A stretch of DNA of 12,944 bases. Source: Treponema sp. UBA3870 (GTDB taxonomy: Bacteria; Spirochaetota; Spirochaetia; Treponematales; Treponemataceae). Shown piece by piece: positions 6,822 to 12,944 of the stretch. Every line of letters begins with the position of its first letter. Within the stretch, counting starts at the first letter, position 1. The position numbers and the translations under genes are program-made. The notes under the pieces are model-generated. The model searched no databases and was not told where the DNA came from. It saw only the letters and a list, made by a program, of their open reading frames with translations. Where the stretch lies: contig DGGQ01000063.1 in the NCBI GenBank assembly GCA_002392275.1, positions 1-12,944 of the forward strand, written 5' to 3'.

Positions 6822-7685
6822 ATGGAAGTTATCCGCGCCGAGGTTATGGGATTCTGCATGGGTGTCCGCCGTGCTGTTGAGACTGCCGAAAAAATTGCGT
6901 CCGAATACAGGGAAAGCTCTCTTCCCATTTTTACGCTGGGTCCCCTGATTCACAATCCCGCCGTTATGGATTTGCTCAAAAAAAAGGGTGTGGACGTGGT
7001 TGATGGTGAAAATCTTTTGGCGGTAAAAGACGGATGCCCTGTTGTAATCCGCGCGCATGGGGCGGCCCCAAATGTTGTGGATTCCCTAAAAAAGCGGGGC
7101 GCGGTTGTTGTTGACGCGACATGTCCACGTGTAAGGCAGAGCCAGAAGCGTGTGATGGACTGGAGCCGGCTTGGATATTCGGTCGTTGTGGCGGGTGACA
7201 AAAACCATGGCGAGGTGACGGGACTTTCGGGATATTTTGACCCGGGTTTTGGCGGCGACTTTACGGTGGTGCAGACGGTGGACGAGGCAAAAAAACTTGT
7301 GCTTCCAGAAAAGACCATGCTGATTGCGCAGACGACGTTCAGCCTTGAAAAATACAGCGAAATCAGGAACGTGCTTTCCGAAAAAAATCCTTCCATGAAA
7401 ATATTTGACTCAATCTGCCCGGCTACAATGGAAAGACAAAAAGCTCTCTCCGCGCTGGAGGGGAAATCGGACGGAATACTCGTTGTGGGGGGAAGAAACT
7501 CCGCAAACACACACAGGCTTCTGGAGTCCGCAGAAAAAATCTGTCCACGGACTGCATTGATTGAGGGGCCCGAAGAAATCCCCGGTGAGTTTTTTTTAAT
7601 GGAAAGGGTCGCGTTGACCGCTGGAGCAAGTACACCCGACTGGGTAATCGACCGTGTGGAAAAGCGGCTCAAATCACGGGGCTAG
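6822..7685 (+). CDS. ispH: 4-hydroxy-3-methylbut-2-enyl diphosphate reductase IspH (LytB)
   Basis: 287 residues from the ATG at 6822, which has GGAG 6 nt upstream. An in-frame GTG at 6789 lies inside the terminator stem and is not credible. IspH is a cytoplasmic iron-sulfur enzyme that carries out the last step of the MEP pathway, reducing HMBPP to IPP and DMAPP. All key residues can be placed by motif: cluster-binding Cys12 ('GFCMGVRRA'), Cys101 ('DATCP') and Cys199 ('SICPAT'); substrate-contacting His44 ('LIHNP'), His79 ('RAHG') and His129; catalytic Glu131 ('NHGEVTG'); Thr171-Thr172 ('AQTTFS'); Ser227 and Asn229 ('GGRNSANTHRL'); and Ser270 near 'GASTPDW'. Length is normal (around 300). It stands alone between the sec operon and the envelope genes, with non-coding repeats on both sides. 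Confidence 0.98.
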   Translation: MEVIRAEVMGFCMGVRRAVETAEKIASEYRESSLPIFTLGPLIHNPAVMDLLKKKGVDVVDGENLLAVKDGCPVVIRAHGAAPNVVDSLKKRGAVVVDATCPRVRQSQKRVMDWSRLGYSVVVAGDKNHGEVTGLSGYFDPGFGGDFTVVQTVDEAKKLVLPEKTMLIAQTTFSLEKYSEIRNVLSEKNPSMKIFDSICPATMERQKALSALEGKSDGILVVGGRNSANTHRLLESAEKICPRTALIEGPEEIPGEFFLMERVALTAGASTPDWVIDRVEKRLKSRG

Positions 7686-7736
7686 GGGCGAAATCTTTCC
7701 CATACTTCCCAAATCAGCAGAATTTATGTATATTAA

Positions 7737-7779
7737 GGCAAGCTCTGAAAACTCTCTTTTGAGATTTTTAAAGCTTGCC
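7737..7779. repeat. Long imperfect hairpin downstream of ispH
   Basis: An exact 8-bp inverted repeat, GGCAAGCT (7737-7744) and AGCTTGCC (7772-7779), encloses a second stem, AAAACTCTC against GAGATTTTT with one mismatch, closed by a TTTT loop. About 17 of 20 positions on the 5' arm can pair. It lies 52 nt after the ispH stop. There is no T-run directly after it, so it is not a textbook terminator, but it may protect or end the ispH transcript. It could also be part of the repeat-rich element that fills this gap. Confidence 0.6.
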
Positions 7780-7787
7780 GTCGAGTT

Positions 7788-7817
7788 TTGAAGGCAGAGA
7801 TTACGTGTTTTTAAATA
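7788..7817 (+). promoter_or_regulatory. Possible promoter of the barrel / Ig-OmpA genes
   Basis: TTGAAG (7788-7793), an 18-nt spacer and TAAATA (7812-7817) give a reasonable promoter. It would produce a leader of about 120 nt before the ATG at 7943. A second, weaker candidate is TTCCCA (7706-7711) with TATATT (7729-7734). These are consensus matches only, in an AT-rich region where chance matches are frequent. Confidence 0.35.
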
Positions 7818-7819
7818 TC

Positions 7820-7886
7820 GCGTTTTCAAAGTTGCTTCTGAACTGACAGCGTAGCTTCAAGGCAAAACTGAAGTTTTTAGAGGTTC
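7820..7886 (+). repeat. Dispersed repeat, copy 2 (ispH-barrel gap)
   Basis: This is the longer copy of the two-block element described at 6711-6755, here in the opposite orientation. Block B is GCGTTTTCAAAGTT (7820-7833). Block A spans 7864-7886 and contains GAAGTTTTTAGAGGTTC. The 30 nt between them include CTTCA and TGAAG arms that can pair locally. Together the two copies flank ispH as an inverted pair about 1.1 kb apart. I see no open reading frame or terminal repeat that would mark it as an insertion sequence. Confidence 0.6.
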
Positions 7887-7916
7887 CCTTAAACCTGTTT
7901 GGAAACTTCGGTTTAA
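7879..7916 (+). promoter_or_regulatory. Structured 5' leader with competing hairpins
   Basis: TTAAACC (7889-7895) pairs with GGTTTAA (7910-7916), enclosing GTTTGGAAAC. The upstream sequence AGGTT (7881-7885) can instead pair with AACCT (about 7892-7896). Both stems use the same AAACC segment, so they exclude each other. This is the pattern expected of a regulatory leader, though short AT-rich stems also arise by chance. The ribosome site GGAG (7931-7934) and the ATG (7943) follow and are not inside either stem. Confidence 0.35.
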
Positions 7917-7942
7917 ATGCTGGAGAAAATGGAGATTATGTT

Positions 7943-9010
7943 ATGAAAAAATTACTTGCAGCATCCGCCATGTTTTTTGCTTCGGCCATGCTCTTTGCCT
8001 ACAATCCGCCATTGGCAGGTGAAAATATTTTTAAACTTTCAAATCCGGTTCTTTCGGGCGGTGGAGCATCAGCAAGCGGCGGACCCTTTGGCGACGTGGT
8101 TCCCGGTTCCATCGCGTACAATCCAGCACTGACAGCGGCAGAGCAGCGAACCGCAATCAACGCGGCGGCATCCTTTTTGGTTGACACGGACAGCGACGGG
8201 GGCTTCGGTTGGGGATTCCATGCCGGCGCAATTTTCCCGAACAAATGGATGGTATTCACAGCTGCAGCCGAGGGGGTATTCAGTTCCGCGCCTTGTCTTG
8301 ATGTCGGAAAACAGACGACAATCCATCTTGGACTTTCAAAGGAGATTGTCGAGGGCATTTCCATAGGACTCAACGGCTACTTTGGATATTTCTTTGGCGA
8401 CGGGGCGGACTTTATAATTGGAGCTGACCTTGGTTTTTTGTATTCGACCGAAAGTCTCGGATTCCTAAAAAATCCACGGATAGGCGTGTCGATTCTAAAC
8501 ATGGGAAAGCCTCTCTCGGGGGACTATGCTGTTAACGGAATCAACGGAAGCGCATCGGGAACATCATATCCGGCAATCTTTACTCCAAGACTTTCGTTCG
8601 CGTCGGAGATTTTTTCGCTCGGCTCCTTCAAGAACAGATTTACCGGAGCTTTTTCGGTGGACGCATATTTTCCGACCTTCCAGAATGCCGTGTTCGATTT
8701 GGCGTTCGGTGTTTCATACAACAAGATTGTGAACCTGACTTTGGGCTGGGAGGCAAATGTACGTGAGATTGCGGAAACAAAAAAAGTAAGCTGGCCTTCA
8801 CTTGGACTTGGGCTGCATCTTGTGATTTCTTCAGGCGATACAAAGGAGACCAGGGAGCAGAACGAGTTTATACCTGCCGTGTCCTGGCAGAATCTTTATG
8901 GCTCGGTCCATGACATCGGTGTGGGCGCGACCATGTATATAGGAATGACGGACGACGAGGCTCCCGAGGTTTATCTCTGGGGCGAGCAGATTTCTATGGA
9001 TGATGAGTGA
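7943..9010 (+). CDS. Predicted outer-membrane beta-barrel protein
   Basis: 355 residues. The N-terminus is a typical cleavable signal peptide: Met-Lys-Lys, a hydrophobic stretch, and a probable cut after Ala19 ('MLFA' before 'YNPP'). The mature protein is rich in Gly, aromatic residues and alternating hydrophobic/polar stretches, as in transmembrane beta strands. Examples are 'GFGWGFHAGAIF', 'GISIGLNGYFGYFFG', 'AVFDLAFGVSYN' and 'LGLGLHLVIS'. The early segment 'PGSIAYNPALTAAEQRT' recalls the 'YNPAGLA' signature of PorV/PorQ/FadL-like barrels, and the general layout resembles the treponemal UPF0164 family. I assign that only tentatively. The C-terminus is acidic and lacks the usual final Phe. 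GGAG lies 8 nt before the ATG. The Ig/OmpA gene follows after 41 nt and is probably in the same transcript, suggesting a shared role at the cell surface. Confidence 0.8.
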   Translation: MKKLLAASAMFFASAMLFAYNPPLAGENIFKLSNPVLSGGGASASGGPFGDVVPGSIAYNPALTAAEQRTAINAAASFLVDTDSDGGFGWGFHAGAIFPNKWMVFTAAAEGVFSSAPCLDVGKQTTIHLGLSKEIVEGISIGLNGYFGYFFGDGADFIIGADLGFLYSTESLGFLKNPRIGVSILNMGKPLSGDYAVNGINGSASGTSYPAIFTPRLSFASEIFSLGSFKNRFTGAFSVDAYFPTFQNAVFDLAFGVSYNKIVNLTLGWEANVREIAETKKVSWPSLGLGLHLVISSGDTKETREQNEFIPAVSWQNLYGSVHDIGVGATMYIGMTDDEAPEVYLWGEQISMDDE

Positions 9011-9051
9011 CGTGGCATCTGCCGGTCAGATTTTCTAAAGGGAGATAGAAA

Positions 9052-12000
9052 ATGAAAAAGCTAAAATTGATTTTCGCGGTCCTGTGCCTTTTTGCAGGAA
9101 TCCAGACTTATGCCGAAAGAGCCCCTGAATATATTTCTCCAAACAACGACGGGGTGCAGGACACTCTGGTTATTCCGCTGAAGATAAAAGAAAAACGCTA
9201 CATCAAGGAATGGAAGCTCTCAATCTACAACGAGGATGGAAAAATAATCCGCACAATCGGAAACAAAAGAAAGGACGAGGAAAAACTTACGTTCGCTTCT
9301 TTTTTCAAGAGACTTTTCCATCCAAAGAGCGGTGTCGATATTCCAAATTCTGTCGTATGGAACGGTCGCCTTGGTGATGAGGCCGCAGCGTTGGGACTGG
9401 TTCCCGGAGATGTTGCCCCCGACGGAAAATATTATTACATTTTCAGTGCGACGGACGACAACAACAATACCGGGCTTTCCGCAAAATACTATGTGGTTGT
9501 TGACTGCACGTCCCCTGTAATCAGTCTGGAGTCCATGACGGAGGAAGAAAAATCTTTTGGCGAGGGGTCCAAGCCTTTAATCAAAATCAGGCAGAGGGGT
9601 TCTGAGGAGGTCTTGTGGTCGGCCGCAATCATCTACAGTGCCGACGGAAAAAAAGTCAGGACATACAAATGGGAAAACTCATCGCCCGATCCGGAGGTCG
9701 TTTGGGATGGAACCGCCGACGACGGAGTAATGGTTAAGGACGGTGTTTACTACTACGAGATTTTTGCGACAGACCGTGCTGGAAACAAATCCGAGAAGGC
9801 TGTAATCAGCAACATAATTTTCTCAGCAGAAAAACCTGTTATCGGAATCTCGCTGAAGGATGGAAAATATTTTTCACCAAACGGCGACGGCATAAAGGAC
9901 CTGATGTATTTTGACATAAAACTTCCAGTCTCTCCTTCATCCGTGAACACACTTGCCGAATGGAAACTTTCAATCGCAGATTCCACCGGAAAAATCCGTT
10001 ATGAGAGAGGCGGTGGAGCTGAGGGTGCGACCGAAAACTATTTTGACGGAAAGGGAAGCGACGGACAGATTCTGAAGGACGGAATATACCGGGCGATACT
10101 CACCGCAAAATATAAAAACGGATACGTGCCGCCAGTCTCGATTTCACCAGATTTTATTCTTGATGTCACAGCCCCCGCCGCAACTGTCTCGGTTTCGGAC
10201 AAAATTTTCAATGGCAAAAAGGATTTGACTTTCACCCAAAGGCAGACCTCCGCCGAACCAGCGTTTGATGACGGAAAAAAATGGTCTGGTGTAATCAAGA
10301 GCGCGGACGGCGAGATTGTCAGAACATTTGCGTTTGGAGCAAAACTTTCCGACTCCCTTGCGTGGAATGGAACCGACATGAACGGACGCTTTGTTCCTGA
10401 TGGCGACTATGTTTATGAACTCAAGGGTGAGGATGCTGCCGGCAATGTGGGAACAACAACATCATCCACATTCACTCTGGACTCTTCAAACACGGAGCTT
10501 GTTCTGAGCGCAAGTTCATCGGCAATGTCAATTGAGCCGCTGCTGTTCTATCCATCAGCAAAAGCCGCGACCGGAATTTCCACATACAGATTTGTAATCA
10601 AAAATGCGTCTGGAGGCGATGCATTTGTTGTTGATGGGACCGGCGATGTTCCAGAATCAATAAAGTGGGACGGAAAATCGAACGACGGAGCCGAATGCCC
10701 TGATGGAAAATATTCCGCGCAGATTTCGACAGTCGCAAACAGTGGAACCACGGCTGTTTCCCAGACAGTCACTTTTGTGAAAGACACCGTTCCACCGGAA
10801 ATCAAAATTTCTTCTCCATACACAATGTTCTCGCCGGATAGTCTTTCGGTAGAGAAAAGTCCAAGACAGACCCTGCCTGTGAAAATTGAAAAGTCTTCCG
10901 AGGAGGAGGTCTGGACCATTGAAATTGTTGATTCCGGGAACAGGATTGTCCGTGAGATAATCCAGAGCGCGGGCGAAGGAAAAAAGATTTCCGCATCTGA
11001 TTTTGACTGGGACGGAAAGGATGCCAACGGAAACATGGTCGCTGACGGAAGATACTCCCTTAAAATCTATGCGGTCGATGTTGCCGGAAACCGGGGCGAG
11101 GATTCAATCAAAAATATTGTTGTAGACACAAGGGCGACAGGAGCCTATGTAACGGCAAGCGAGGAACTGATTTCCCCGAACGGAGACGGATACAAGGAAG
11201 AGGAAGTCCTTTATGTGAAGACAGTTCTGAATGACGGAATCAAAGAATGGACATTTGATGTTGTCGGAAAGGATGGTGTGTCTGTTAAAAAATGGAGTGG
11301 CGGAGAGAATACTCGCGTTCCTGAGAGTTTTGTTTGGAATGGAAAGGGTGCGGACGGAAAAGCGTGCGAAGGAAAGTTCTACGGAAAAATTGTGATTGAA
11401 TATCAGAAAGGAAACCATGTTGAGTCCATGTCAACCCCATTTGTTGTGACTGCGACCCCACCTGTTCTTTCGGTAATCTCTTCCGCAAATCCAGAGGAGT
11501 TTGAGTATTTCAGCCCGGACAACGATGGTTACGAGGACGAGCTTGACATGCTGCTCTACGCAAAAACTTTGGCGGGTGTTCGTTCCTGGTCACTGGTTGT
11601 CAAGGACAGCCACAACAATTCAAAGGTGTTCTGGAAAACCAGCGGAAAATCAATGCCTGCCGACAGCTCCGAGGAAAATCTGTTCCGTGCTTCAATCAAC
11701 TGGGACGGTCGCGGAAATGATGGAGAAATCGTAATGTCCGCCGAGGATTATCCTTACGAATTTACAGTAACCGACAATCTTGGAATGACATCCGTTTACA
11801 AGGGAATAATTCCTGTTGACGTTCTTTTGATGTACGACAATGGCCGCCTCAAGATGCAGGTTCCTTCCATTATATTCCGTGGCGACAATGCTGATTTCAA
11901 ATTGACCGGAGAGCTTGACGACAATGGAAAGGTGATTGCACGAAGCAGTCTTACCGAGGCCCAGAGGGACAACAACATCAGGGTGCTGAAACGTGTCGCG

Positions 12001-12285
12001 CAGGTTCTGAACAAATTCAACGGATACAAGGTGACTGTCATTGGACACGCGAATCCTGTTGACGACTACGAGGGACCAGAGGAAAACAATCCTGAGGAAG
12101 TTCTGCTCAAGGCTCTCTCCCTTAGGCGTGCGGATTTTGTTAAAAAATGGCTTGTGGAAAACGGAAAGATTTCCGAGTCACGTCTTAGCACGGAAGGAAA
12201 GGGCGGTCTTGAGATGATTGCAAACAGAAAGGACGCATCCACAAACTGGAAGAACAGGCGCGTGGAATTCATTCTTGAAAAATAG
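9052..12285 (+). CDS. Giant secreted protein: FlgD-like Ig repeats plus OmpA-like C-terminal domain
   Basis: 1077 residues. A signal peptide (1-21, cut after 'TYA') precedes about eight modules. Most end in a 'W/F-(D/N)-G-x-x-x-(D/N)-G' turn followed by '(D/E)G-x-Y' and an aromatic strand. These turns start near residues 102, 217, 330, 437, 538, 652, 761 and 883. Several modules open with an Asp/Asn-rich loop: 'SPNNDG' (29), 'FSPNGDGIKD' (274), 'ISPNGDGYKE' (707) and 'FSPDNDGYED' (820). Such loops often bind calcium. The pattern matches the FlgD Ig-like fold. The last 140 residues are an OmpA-like peptidoglycan-binding domain with 'VTVIGHANP' (994-1002), 'LSLRRADFVKKWL' (1022-1034) and 'NRRVEFILEK' at the end. 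It probably spans the periplasm or links envelope layers. AAAGGGAGA precedes the ATG by about 6 nt. The HAD gene starts 15 nt after the stop. Confidence 0.88.
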   Translation: MKKLKLIFAVLCLFAGIQTYAERAPEYISPNNDGVQDTLVIPLKIKEKRYIKEWKLSIYNEDGKIIRTIGNKRKDEEKLTFASFFKRLFHPKSGVDIPNSVVWNGRLGDEAAALGLVPGDVAPDGKYYYIFSATDDNNNTGLSAKYYVVVDCTSPVISLESMTEEEKSFGEGSKPLIKIRQRGSEEVLWSAAIIYSADGKKVRTYKWENSSPDPEVVWDGTADDGVMVKDGVYYYEIFATDRAGNKSEKAVISNIIFSAEKPVIGISLKDGKYFSPNGDGIKDLMYFDIKLPVSPSSVNTLAEWKLSIADSTGKIRYERGGGAEGATENYFDGKGSDGQILKDGIYRAILTAKYKNGYVPPVSISPDFILDVTAPAATVSVSDKIFNGKKDLTFTQRQTSAEPAFDDGKKWSGVIKSADGEIVRTFAFGAKLSDSLAWNGTDMNGRFVPDGDYVYELKGEDAAGNVGTTTSSTFTLDSSNTELVLSASSSAMSIEPLLFYPSAKAATGISTYRFVIKNASGGDAFVVDGTGDVPESIKWDGKSNDGAECPDGKYSAQISTVANSGTTAVSQTVTFVKDTVPPEIKISSPYTMFSPDSLSVEKSPRQTLPVKIEKSSEEEVWTIEIVDSGNRIVREIIQSAGEGKKISASDFDWDGKDANGNMVADGRYSLKIYAVDVAGNRGEDSIKNIVVDTRATGAYVTASEELISPNGDGYKEEEVLYVKTVLNDGIKEWTFDVVGKDGVSVKKWSGGENTRVPESFVWNGKGADGKACEGKFYGKIVIEYQKGNHVESMSTPFVVTATPPVLSVISSANPEEFEYFSPDNDGYEDELDMLLYAKTLAGVRSWSLVVKDSHNNSKVFWKTSGKSMPADSSEENLFRASINWDGRGNDGEIVMSAEDYPYEFTVTDNLGMTSVYKGIIPVDVLLMYDNGRLKMQVPSIIFRGDNADFKLTGELDDNGKVIARSSLTEAQRDNNIRVLKRVAQVLNKFNGYKVTVIGHANPVDDYEGPEENNPEEVLLKALSLRRADFVKKWLVENGKISESRLSTEGKGGLEMIANRKDASTNWKNRRVEFILEK

Positions 12286-12300
12286 AAGGAACACAGAAAC

Positions 12301-12944
12301 ATGAGGACCGCAAGCAAATACGACGGAATCATTTTGGACATTGACGGAACAATCTGGAACACGACCGGAATTGTCGCCGTCGCATGGAACAAGGCGATTG
12401 ACGACTCAAAGACCGGAGCAAAAAAAATCAACGCACAGGATTTGCAGCGTGAGTTCGGGAAGACTATGGATGTAATAGCGGACGATCTGTGGCCAAATCT
12501 TTCCGAAAGCCAGAAGGAAATCCTTTTGTCCAACTGCTGCACCGAGGAGCATGTCGCTCTGAAAAACAATACGCTCGACATAACCTATCCGGCAGTTGTT
12601 GAGACAATCAAGGAGCTTTCTGCGGCAAGCAATTTTTTTGTCGTGAGCAATTGTCAGGACGGCTACATCCAGTTGATGCTGGAGAAAACAGGTCTTGAGG
12701 ATTATGTAAAAGATTTTGAATGTTTTGGTCGAACGGGAAAGGGCAAGGCGGAAAACATCCAGATGCTCGTGCAGAGAAACCAGCTCACTTCCCCGGTCTA
12801 TGTTGGCGATATCCAGGGTGATTGCGACGCTTGCAGACAGGCTGGAGTTCCATTCATCTGGGCGGCATACGGATTTGGAAATGTGTCGGACTATGTTGCG
12901 AAACTTGAAAAATTTTCCGACCTGATTGAGGCCGTGGAGATTGG
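12301..12944 (+). CDS. HAD-superfamily phosphatase (phosphoglycolate phosphatase-like), 3' end cut
   Basis: The frame is open to the window edge (214 codons plus two bases). With family members of about 210-230 residues, only a few residues are probably missing. All four HAD motifs are visible: motif I 'LDIDGTIWNT' with nucleophile Asp13 and acid/base Asp15; motif II 'VVSNCQDG' with Ser116; motif III Lys in 'GKGKAEN' (Lys147 or Lys149); and motif IV 'VGDIQGDCDAC' with Asp170 and Asp174. The helical insert between motifs I and II (about 20-95) is the small cap of the Gph/PpaX type. It would be a cytoplasmic Mg-dependent phosphomonoesterase; the substrate cannot be read from the sequence. AGAAGGA lies 10 nt before the ATG. 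It is 15 nt after the Ig/OmpA gene and is likely co-transcribed, though a functional link is not evident. Confidence 0.9.
   Translation, partial: MRTASKYDGIILDIDGTIWNTTGIVAVAWNKAIDDSKTGAKKINAQDLQREFGKTMDVIADDLWPNLSESQKEILLSNCCTEEHVALKNNTLDITYPAVVETIKELSAASNFFVVSNCQDGYIQLMLEKTGLEDYVKDFECFGRTGKGKAENIQMLVQRNQLTSPVYVGDIQGDCDACRQAGVPFIWAAYGFGNVSDYVAKLEKFSDLIEAVEI

Noticed and set aside
6950..7672. A 240-codon open frame on the minus strand
   Set aside because: It lies within ispH, whose every catalytic motif is intact on the plus strand. The composition (Ser, Thr, Phe and Pro rich) is typical of an antisense shadow.
7726..7791. A 21-codon open frame (ATG to TGA) covering the hairpin after ispH
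   Set aside because: It has no ribosome site and lies entirely on an inverted repeat, so its open frame is better explained by the hairpin sequence. It would be worth revisiting only if ribosome profiling shows translation.
9052..12285. DNA-level tandem repeats or recombination hotspot in the Ig-module gene
   Set aside because: The modules are similar in protein motif but diverged in DNA, with irregular spacing (about 90-120 residues); no near-identical DNA units were seen.
12066..12581. A 171-codon minus-strand open frame across the end of the Ig/OmpA gene and the HAD gene
   Set aside because: It overlaps two well-supported genes, including HAD motif I, and shows no recognisable domain of its own.

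Overview
The window looks like chromosomal DNA of a spirochaete, most likely a host-associated Treponema. The basis is indirect. There are two lipoproteins with short spirochaete-style lipoboxes, a yajC-secD-secF cluster beside envelope genes, an IspH of the bacterial MEP pathway, a signal-peptide protein resembling treponemal outer-membrane barrels, and a very large protein with FlgD-like Ig modules and an OmpA-like end. The family calls are firm. The genus is an inference, because no rRNA or other taxonomic marker is present.

Layout. 1-552 (minus strand): 5' part of a lipoprotein gene that runs off the left edge. 553-723: divergent promoter region. 724-3100: a six-span membrane protein overlapped by a TPR-repeat lipoprotein. 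3101-3246: intergenic with a good promoter. 3247-6697: yajC, secD and secF, tightly packed (2-nt gap, then a 1-nt stop/start overlap). 6698-6821: a repeat-derived stretch and a strong terminator hairpin directly in front of ispH. 6822-7685: ispH. 7686-7942: a 257-bp non-coding stretch rich in inverted repeats, carrying a second, oppositely oriented copy of the repeat seen before ispH. 7943-9010: a predicted outer-membrane barrel-like protein. 9052-12285: the 1077-residue Ig/OmpA protein. 12301-12944: a HAD-family phosphatase, cut by the right edge a few residues before its expected end.

How the genes fit together. Most of the window concerns the cell envelope. YajC-SecD-SecF assists export through SecYEG. 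The signal-peptide proteins around it (two lipoproteins, the barrel-like protein, the Ig/OmpA protein) are likely clients of that export. The barrel-like gene, the Ig/OmpA gene and the HAD gene lie on the same strand with gaps of 41 and 15 nt and may be one transcript. IspH makes the isoprenoid precursors needed for undecaprenyl carriers.

The most notable points are an Ala in SecF where the family has a proton-relay Asp; an enlarged SecF periplasmic region; an Asn in place of the peptidoglycan-contacting Asp in the OmpA-like domain; a two-block repeat flanking ispH in inverted orientation; and a terminator hairpin that ends about 20 nt before the ispH start. I see no tRNA, rRNA, CRISPR array, insertion sequence or phage gene. 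I do not see a convincing wholly new multi-gene system. The best candidate for undescribed biology is the barrel / Ig-OmpA pair with its structured leader.
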